From an uncultured Holophagaceae bacterium (GTDB lineage Bacteria > Acidobacteriota > Holophagae > Holophagales > Holophagaceae): 64,000 nt of DNA. The notes beneath the pieces were generated by a model that ran no database searches, was not told the origin of the DNA, and saw only the letters and a program-made list of their open reading frames with translations. The DNA is taken from positions 62,001-126,000 of the forward strand of contig CAIZZF010000001.1 of NCBI GenBank assembly GCA_903937385.1. The letters run 5' to 3'. A program made the translations under genes and the position numbers. Numbering within the stretch: the stretch's first letter is position 1; every line of letters starts with the position of its first letter. Below, one piece after another: positions 59,427 through 64,000 of this stretch.

Positions 59427-60746
59427 TCAGTCGGCGAGCCCCAACAGCGCCTCCAGACAGGGCAGCAGGACCTCCTTCAGGTCCAGCGGCTGCGCCGGCA
59501 CCAGCACCAGCCGTCCCGCCTTGGCGGCCAGGGTGAGGCGGACATCTTCCTGCTTCTTCAACACCACCACCCGGGCCTGGTCCGCCAGGCTGTTGCTGCG
59601 CATGGAATCGAGGATCTCCAGCGCCGTGTTCTGTCCCACTTGCTGGTTCATCAGGAGGAGGTCCAGGCTCTCCTTGCGGGCCTTGTGGAGCGCTGGCAGC
59701 CAGCCCCGGGCCTCCTGGATGCCTCGGAAACCCTCGGCGTGGAGCCAGGCCGCGAGGAACTCCCGCTCCAGGTCATCCTCGACCACCAGCAGGATCTGAC
59801 GGCTGCATCGCCTCAGGAGGCGCTGTGTCTCAGCCTCTGAGAGCACGATGGGGGGCGGTTCCGGGATCGGCAGAGGCGCTTCGGCGAGGGGAGGGGGTTC
59901 GGGCGGCGCGGCTGCGTCGGGGGCCACCCCGACTGCAGCGGAGCCCTCCTCGGGTGGATCCTCCTCCGTCCGTCTCCGTTTCCAGGTGAAACCTGGGACA
60001 ACCTTGGGCACCCTGGCCAGCAGCAGCCGGTCGATAGCCTGGGCATCACTCCCTTTCAGACCAGTGAAGGCGAGTCCGATTACCAGGCCTTCGGACCGGT
60101 TTTCGCAGTGAGAGACGACCCCCGTGAGGTCCATGAGGGGAATGTTCAGGATCTCCTTCAGGCGGACAAGGCCCAGTTCCTTGCCGGGGCGCACCAGGGA
60201 CGTTGAAGGAGTGAGCTTCTTGTCCGTCCGGATGTCGATGGCCTTCTCCACGCGGAAGGCGCAACCGCCCCGCCCGAGGTTGAGCAGCTTGCCACTGAGC
60301 CCGGTGCCTTCAAAGAGGGACTCCAACGCCAGGACCTGGGCCTTCTCCCGGAGGTTGAACCGCGCCCGACTTCCCCCTCGCCGTTCCGCGTGGCTGATGC
60401 ATTCCGGCAGGTGGAACTCGTTCTTCAGCGGGCTGGGCCGACCCACGCACTCGGCCCTGGCCAGGAACCGCAGGCCATCCAGATTGAACCAGAACTCCGT
60501 CGGCATGCCCTTCCCGGGTTCCCGCGCGGGCTGCTTCCGCATCCGAATGGTGAACGTGCCCTTCCCCTCGCTGATCTGATCCAGGACGACGGGATGGGGC
60601 GCGAGGGAGTCCCCGGGCAGGTGCATGAGCAGCTCCGAACCCAGGCGGAACAGGCACTCCAGATAGGCCAGGATCTGCTCCGGGTCCCGCAGCCCGGAGG
60701 TCTCCTCCGTCGGAGTCGGCTTCTTGAACACGTCAAACCAGGCCAA
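59427..60746 (-). CDS. PilZ-domain protein with C-terminal pseudo-receiver
   Basis: A 439-residue protein. The N-terminal part (to about 120) resembles a YcgR-like PilZN region. The PilZ region has the R-x-x-x-R type motif AERRGGSRARF and NLGRGGCAFRV where families have D/N-x-S-x-x-G; the Ser is Gly, so c-di-GMP binding is possible but not certain. A proline-rich linker (about 285-320) leads to a receiver-like domain (LLVVEDDLEREFL) whose phospho-acceptor site reads LDLLLMNQQ, with Asn where Asp is needed; the late Lys is also absent (VPAQPLD). It is thus a pseudo-receiver. The start is TTG at 60746 with GAGGGA upstream. It may tie c-di-GMP to another output; an EAL protein is at 40092. Confidence 0.75.
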   Translation of the reverse strand: MAWFDVFKKPTPTEETSGLRDPEQILAYLECLFRLGSELLMHLPGDSLAPHPVVLDQISEGKGTFTIRMRKQPAREPGKGMPTEFWFNLDGLRFLARAECVGRPSPLKNEFHLPECISHAERRGGSRARFNLREKAQVLALESLFEGTGLSGKLLNLGRGGCAFRVEKAIDIRTDKKLTPSTSLVRPGKELGLVRLKEILNIPLMDLTGVVSHCENRSEGLVIGLAFTGLKGSDAQAIDRLLLARVPKVVPGFTWKRRRTEEDPPEEGSAAVGVAPDAAAPPEPPPLAEAPLPIPEPPPIVLSEAETQRLLRRCSRQILLVVEDDLEREFLAAWLHAEGFRGIQEARGWLPALHKARKESLDLLLMNQQVGQNTALEILDSMRSNSLADQARVVVLKKQEDVRLTLAAKAGRLVLVPAQPLDLKEVLLPCLEALLGLAD

Positions 60747-61101
60747 AGGGAGTCCCTCACCCGCCCCCTATCGACCCGGTCTGATCAAATCTAAGTTGTC
60801 TGTTTACCGTTATATCTCCTGTCTGGACGGCCGATTTTCGAAGGCAGCCGACCGGGAGACCGAGGCGTGGCGCTGCCAGCACCTGGACCCGGCCTGGGAA
60901 ATGCCAGGAGACACCCGGGGGCACTGGACCTGAGGCGAGCGCCAGCAGCGGGGTGCAGGCCCGACCCTGTCCAGCTTTTTGTGTCAGCACCCCGCGCCTG
61001 GGATCGGCCTGGCCCCCGGACGCGCGACCCTCGCAGTCCACGGGGACAATTCCGGGAATTATCCAGGTGCCGCAGGCCCAGGACTGACTTAGGCTCGTCT
61101 G
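60747..61101. other. Divergent intergenic region with promoter-like AT patch
   Basis: About 355 bases without a supported gene between the PilZ gene and the gene at 61102. A moderately AT-rich patch at 60780-60825 probably drives the PilZ gene. The rest is GC-rich, with the palindrome described separately near the right end. Confidence 0.35.
61048..61060. promoter_or_regulatory. 13-base palindrome upstream of the 61102 gene
   Basis: AATTCCGGGAATT is perfectly symmetric about its central G and lies 42-54 bases before the ATG at 61102, a typical operator position. Confidence 0.35.
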
Positions 61102-62064
61102 ATGACCTGGAAGCCCTGCCCCCGCGTGGAGATGGACCTCCACACCCTGCCCCTCGATCCGCGCCAGGGCTACCTGCTCTCGCTGCTGGACGGCAGCCAG
61201 GACCTGCCAACTCTCGCGGCCATCCTGAACACGGAGGAGGCCGAAATTCTGGATATGCTGGAGGCCCTGGTGGCCTGTGGTGCGGTGGAACCCGAACGGG
61301 GCGGATTCCCGACTCCAGCTCCAGACCTAGCGGCAGCCGAGCCGGCGGTGGCCGACGCCGAAGCGGAGGCCCCCCGTCCCCTGGAGTCTGCCACCCACCG
61401 CCAGCTGTTCGAGCAGCGCCTGCACGCCCGGCCCGTGGACGAGCGGGTCGCCCTGGCCCACCAGGCGCAGGAGCCGGAACTGAGCGCCCTCTGCTTCGAC
61501 CCCGCGGCCGAGGTCATCCGCGCCCTGCTGGAGAACCCCCGGGTCGGGCTGCTCCAGGCCCGCCTCATCGCCGCCCACCACCGCACCGCTGCCGGCCTGG
61601 AGGCCCTGGGCGCCCGGACGGCCCTGGTCACGGACGCCGGCGTCCGCCGGGCCCTGCTCCAGAACCCGCTGCTGCCTGCGGGACTCTTCCGCCGCCTCTG
61701 GTCCCCCAAGCGCCTGCTGGAGCACTACCTGGTGGCCACCTCCCGCGAGGCACCTGAGCAGGTGCGCGCCATGGCCCGGGACCTCCTGCGCAGCACCTTC
61801 AACCAGCGCACCGGCGAGGAGCGGGCGGAGTTCATCCTCACCACAGAGGGGCGCTGCCTGACCAGCCTGGTGGGCCTCACCCTGGATGGGCACACCACCG
61901 CCCTGCTCTGCCGCCGCACCTATGTCTCCACCCTGCTCATCCAGAACATCGCCCGCTGGAGCGCCGCGCCGCCCGCCCTCATCGCCCACCTCCGCCGCCA
62001 GGAGGTGGTGAAGCGGAACCCCGTCCTGCGCCAGCTGCTGGAGCGGCACCCGAACGCGAGCTGA
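61102..62064 (+). CDS. Hypothetical protein with winged-helix-like N-terminus
   Basis: A 320-residue cytoplasmic protein I do not recognise. Residues 10-60 (LDPRQGYLLSLLDGSQDLPTLAAILN then EEAEILDMLEALVACGAVE) have the pattern of a small winged-helix module of the type found in delta-proteobacterial and acidobacterial signalling proteins. An Ala/Pro/Glu-rich linker (65-95) follows, then a mostly alpha-helical domain (about 100-315) with repeated Leu/Ala helices (EVIRALLENPRVGLLQARLIAAHH; AGVRRALLQNPLLPAGLFRRLW) recalling HEAT-type repeats. The length of helical units (about 35-45 residues) supports a repeat scaffold. A role in protein interaction or signalling is possible only as inference. 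Confidence 0.7.
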   Translation: MTWKPCPRVEMDLHTLPLDPRQGYLLSLLDGSQDLPTLAAILNTEEAEILDMLEALVACGAVEPERGGFPTPAPDLAAAEPAVADAEAEAPRPLESATHRQLFEQRLHARPVDERVALAHQAQEPELSALCFDPAAEVIRALLENPRVGLLQARLIAAHHRTAAGLEALGARTALVTDAGVRRALLQNPLLPAGLFRRLWSPKRLLEHYLVATSREAPEQVRAMARDLLRSTFNQRTGEERAEFILTTEGRCLTSLVGLTLDGHTTALLCRRTYVSTLLIQNIARWSAAPPALIAHLRRQEVVKRNPVLRQLLERHPNAS

Positions 62065-62076
62065 GCGGGCCAACGC

Positions 62077-62649
62077 CTACTGGGCCACGCAGGTGCCCAC
62101 CCCTGCGGTGAATCCCGTGGCCGTCCCACCCGGGGCCAGGGTGTTCCCCGACACGAAGGTGATGGCCACCGGGGCATTCACGGCCACGGTGCCGGCCTTC
62201 AGCTGCAAGCAGACCCGCGCGAGCGGCTGCCCGAAGCTCTGCGTCCCCGACTTCTGGAAGATCGCCCCCTGCAGGGTGCCCTGGCCAGCGTCCTTGCCGA
62301 CCAGGACCGGGGTGGTGGTTCCCAGGTTGAAGACGAGGTTCTCCACCAGGCCCTGGGCTGAAGGTGGGGCGGCCCAGGCCACCTTGGTGGCGTCCGTGGA
62401 CAGGATGAACGCCACCCCCTGGCCACTCTGGCCCGTGGGGCCCGTCAGGTCCAGAACCAGCTTCCCTGCGGTGGAGAGACTCGAGTTCCTCAACCACCGG
62501 AACCCCGCCCCTCCCGGATCCGTGTAGCTCAGAGTCGTGGCATAAACCGGGCTTGGCGAGGGGGCGGGGCCGGATGCGCCCCCACCCCCGCCGCCACAGG
62601 CGAGGAGCGCCGCGAGCTCGAGGATTCCGGGAAGCGCAAGTCGTCGCAT
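62077..62649 (-). CDS. Secreted lipoprotein, possibly cohesin-like
   Basis: A 190-residue protein with a short lipoprotein signal (LAALLACGGGGGG), a Ser/Pro linker and a beta-rich domain: GQGVAFILSTDATKVAWAA, ENLVFNLGTTTPVLVGKDAG, GTLQGAIFQKSGTQSFGQPL and ARVCLQLKAGTVAVNAPVAI. The order and spacing recall cohesin domains, which bind dockerins. This is suggested, not shown. It lies 12 bases downstream of the dockerin-like protein gene on the same strand. GGAGA is seven bases before the ATG. Confidence 0.55.
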   Translation of the reverse strand: MRRLALPGILELAALLACGGGGGGASGPAPSPSPVYATTLSYTDPGGAGFRWLRNSSLSTAGKLVLDLTGPTGQSGQGVAFILSTDATKVAWAAPPSAQGLVENLVFNLGTTTPVLVGKDAGQGTLQGAIFQKSGTQSFGQPLARVCLQLKAGTVAVNAPVAITFVSGNTLAPGGTATGFTAGVGTCVAQ

Positions 62650-62661
62650 CGTGAGCTCTCC

Positions 62662-64000
62662 CTAGATCCCGGCCAGCAGCAGGGCCAGGTCGGCATCATC
62701 CACGAAGCCGTCCCCGTTGAGGTCGGCTGGCGAGTTCGCCACGGGAACGCCCGGTGCATAGAACGTGAAGAAGCTCGCCAGGTCCAGCACGTTGACCACT
62801 CCGTCGCCATTGAAGTCCTGGGTTCTCACGATCACCGTGAGCCCAGCCGCCCCACTGCTGACGCTGCCTGCCGTGCCGGTCACCACCACACGGTATTGGG
62901 TGCCGCTCATGGCAGCAGTCGCGCCCGTGATCGACAACATTGCCGTGGTGGCACCCGAGTAGAGCCCGCCATTCGTGACGTTGGCGAAGGCGCCGTTGCT
63001 GCCCAACTGCCACTGGTAGCTGAGGCCCGTGCCAGTCGCCGTGACGCTGAAGGTGGCATTCCCGCCCACCGTCACCGTGGCATTGCCCGGCTGGGCCGTG
63101 ATGGCCGGCGGTGTATTCACCGTCAGCGTGGCCGCACTGGACGTGGCGGCAGGGGCGGCCGTGCTGGACACCACGACCTGATACAGGTAGCCGTTCATGG
63201 CCGCCGTGGCGCCCGTGATCGACAGCGTCGCCGTGGTGGCGCCGGAGTAGACCCCGCCGTTCGTAAGGTTGGCAAAGGCGCCGCCGCTGCTCACCTGCCA
63301 CTGGTAGCTGAGAGCCGTGCCCGTCGCGGTGACGCTGAAGGTGGCACTCCCGCCCACCGACACCGTCGCATTGCCCGGCTGGACCGTGAGGGCCGGTGCC
63401 GTGTTCACCGTCAGCGTGGCCGCGCTAGAGGTGGCCGCTGGGGCGACGGCGCCAGACACCACCACCTGGTAGTGAGAGCCGCTCATGGCCGCCGTGACGC
63501 CGGTGAGGCTCAGTGTCGCCGTGGTGGCGCCCGAGTAGACCCCGCCGTTCGTGACATTGCTGAAGGCGCCGCCGCTGCCCACCTGCCACTGATAGGTGAG
63601 GCCCGTCCCGGTGGCCGTGACCGTGAAGCTGGCATTGCCCCCCGCAGGCACCGTGGCATTGCCCGGTTGGCCCGTGATGGCCGGCGCCGTGTTCACGGTC
63701 AGCGTGGCGATACTGGAGGTGGCCGCTGGGGCGACGGTGCCGGACACCACCACCTGGTATTGAGAGCCGCTCATCGTCGCCGTGGCGCCGCTGAGGCTCA
63801 GAGTCGCCGTGGTGGCGCCCGAGTAGATCCCGCCATTCGTCACGTTGGCGAAGGCGCCACCGCTGCGCACCTGCCACTGGTAGCTGAGGCCCGTCCCGGT
63901 GGCCGTGACCGTGAAGCTGGCATTGCCCCCCGCAGGCACCGTGGCATTGGCGGGCTGCGCCGTGATGGCCGGCGCCGTGTTCACCGTCAGCGTGGCTGCG
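62662..64000 (-). CDS. Secreted Ig-like repeat protein with dockerin-like C-terminus (N-terminal part beyond window)
   Basis: The frame is open to the window edge, so the start lies outside. In the window are four near-identical Ig-like repeats of about 96 residues (288 bases), each starting NT-x-PA-x-T-x-QP-x-NATV and containing L-x-YQWQ-x-x-SGGAF-x-N-x-TNGG-x-YSGATTA. They probably form an extended surface stalk. The last about 55 residues are DFNGDGVVNVLDLASFF and DLNGDGFVDDADLALLLAG, two calcium-binding D-x-N-x-D-G loops as in type I dockerins. The repeats are recent duplications. A lipoprotein gene follows 12 bases downstream in the same operon. Confidence 0.85.
   Translation of the reverse strand, partial: AATLTVNTAPAITAQPANATVPAGGNASFTVTATGTGLSYQWQVRSGGAFANVTNGGIYSGATTATLSLSGATATMSGSQYQVVVSGTVAPAATSSIATLTVNTAPAITGQPGNATVPAGGNASFTVTATGTGLTYQWQVGSGGAFSNVTNGGVYSGATTATLSLTGVTAAMSGSHYQVVVSGAVAPAATSSAATLTVNTAPALTVQPGNATVSVGGSATFSVTATGTALSYQWQVSSGGAFANLTNGGVYSGATTATLSITGATAAMNGYLYQVVVSSTAAPAATSSAATLTVNTPPAITAQPGNATVTVGGNATFSVTATGTGLSYQWQLGSNGAFANVTNGGLYSGATTAMLSITGATAAMSGTQYRVVVTGTAGSVSSGAAGLTVIVRTQDFNGDGVVNVLDLASFFTFYAPGVPVANSPADLNGDGFVDDADLALLLAGI

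Noticed and set aside
62850-64000. Non-coding tandem repeat
   Set aside because: The 288-base periodicity keeps one open frame with Ig-domain sequence, so it is a protein repeat.

Overview
The window is GC-rich bacterial chromosome with almost no coding gaps. Several traits together suggest an acidobacterium of the Holophagae, Geothrix-like: two large multihaem c / b-type quinone-oxidising cytochromes of the Geobacter CbcL type, a split cobalamin-dependent methylmalonyl-CoA mutase, system II cytochrome c maturation (ResB/CcsA), many two-component systems, and a PknB-type kinase with a TolB/TPR sensor part. The taxonomic call is inference from gene content; no rRNA gene is present.

Layout. 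0-5.4 kb: a partial haemerythrin, then four c-type cytochrome genes (2, 11, 11 and 1 CxxCH motifs), three of them preceded by a related CRP/FNR-like palindrome. 5.5-16.6 kb: metabolism (methylmalonyl-CoA mutase large subunit, YtcJ amidohydrolase, rpe, GIY-YIG protein, a degenerate transpeptidase-like secreted protein, hutI, DUF465, an orphan peptide-type ABC ATPase, guaB, pyrC) with two interspersed repeat loci. 16.6-22.5 kb: an accessory-looking sensory cluster (membrane winged-helix regulator, two paralogous small secreted proteins, Ser/Thr kinase, hotdog protein) whose intergenic promoters are strikingly AT-rich. 22.5-25.8 kb: alcohol dehydrogenase, acetyltransferase, membrane methyltransferase-like protein, thioredoxin-like protein. 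25.8-30.9 kb: an operon of three paralogous membrane histidine kinases, a 40-codon coupled small ORF and a FixJ-type regulator, every junction a 4-base start/stop overlap. 31.7-36.8 kb: TrmH-type methylase, lipoprotein, resB, ccsA, secreted protein.

36.8-37.2 kb holds no gene but a cloverleaf-like nested inverted-repeat structure among dispersed repeat fragments. 37.2-49.9 kb is the division/cell-wall cluster read leftward from a five-copy MraZ box: mraZ, rsmH, ftsL, ftsI, murE, tsaC/sua5, murF, mraY, (EAL gene on the other strand), murD, and a translationally coupled FAD-linked oxidase. 50.1-56.7 kb is a four-gene signalling operon (receiver protein, FIST protein, PAS hybrid kinase with Hpt, REC-REC-degenerate GGDEF). 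56.8-59.4 kb: HIT protein, trmL, the B12-binding small subunit of the mutase, radA. 59.4-62.1 kb: PilZ-pseudoreceiver protein and an unknown protein. 62.1 kb to the end: a lipoprotein and a partial secreted Ig-repeat protein ending in a dockerin-like EF-hand pair.

How parts connect: the cytochromes and the ResB/CcsA maturation genes would serve the same periplasmic electron-transfer chain; the two mutase subunits, 50 kb apart, must assemble into one enzyme; the regulator and kinase of the 16.6-22.5 kb cluster share a TolB-like sensor part and AT-rich promoters and may form one regulatory unit. Start sites were chosen from Shine-Dalgarno spacing, signal peptides and overlaps; all functions are predictions from sequence reading without database searches.
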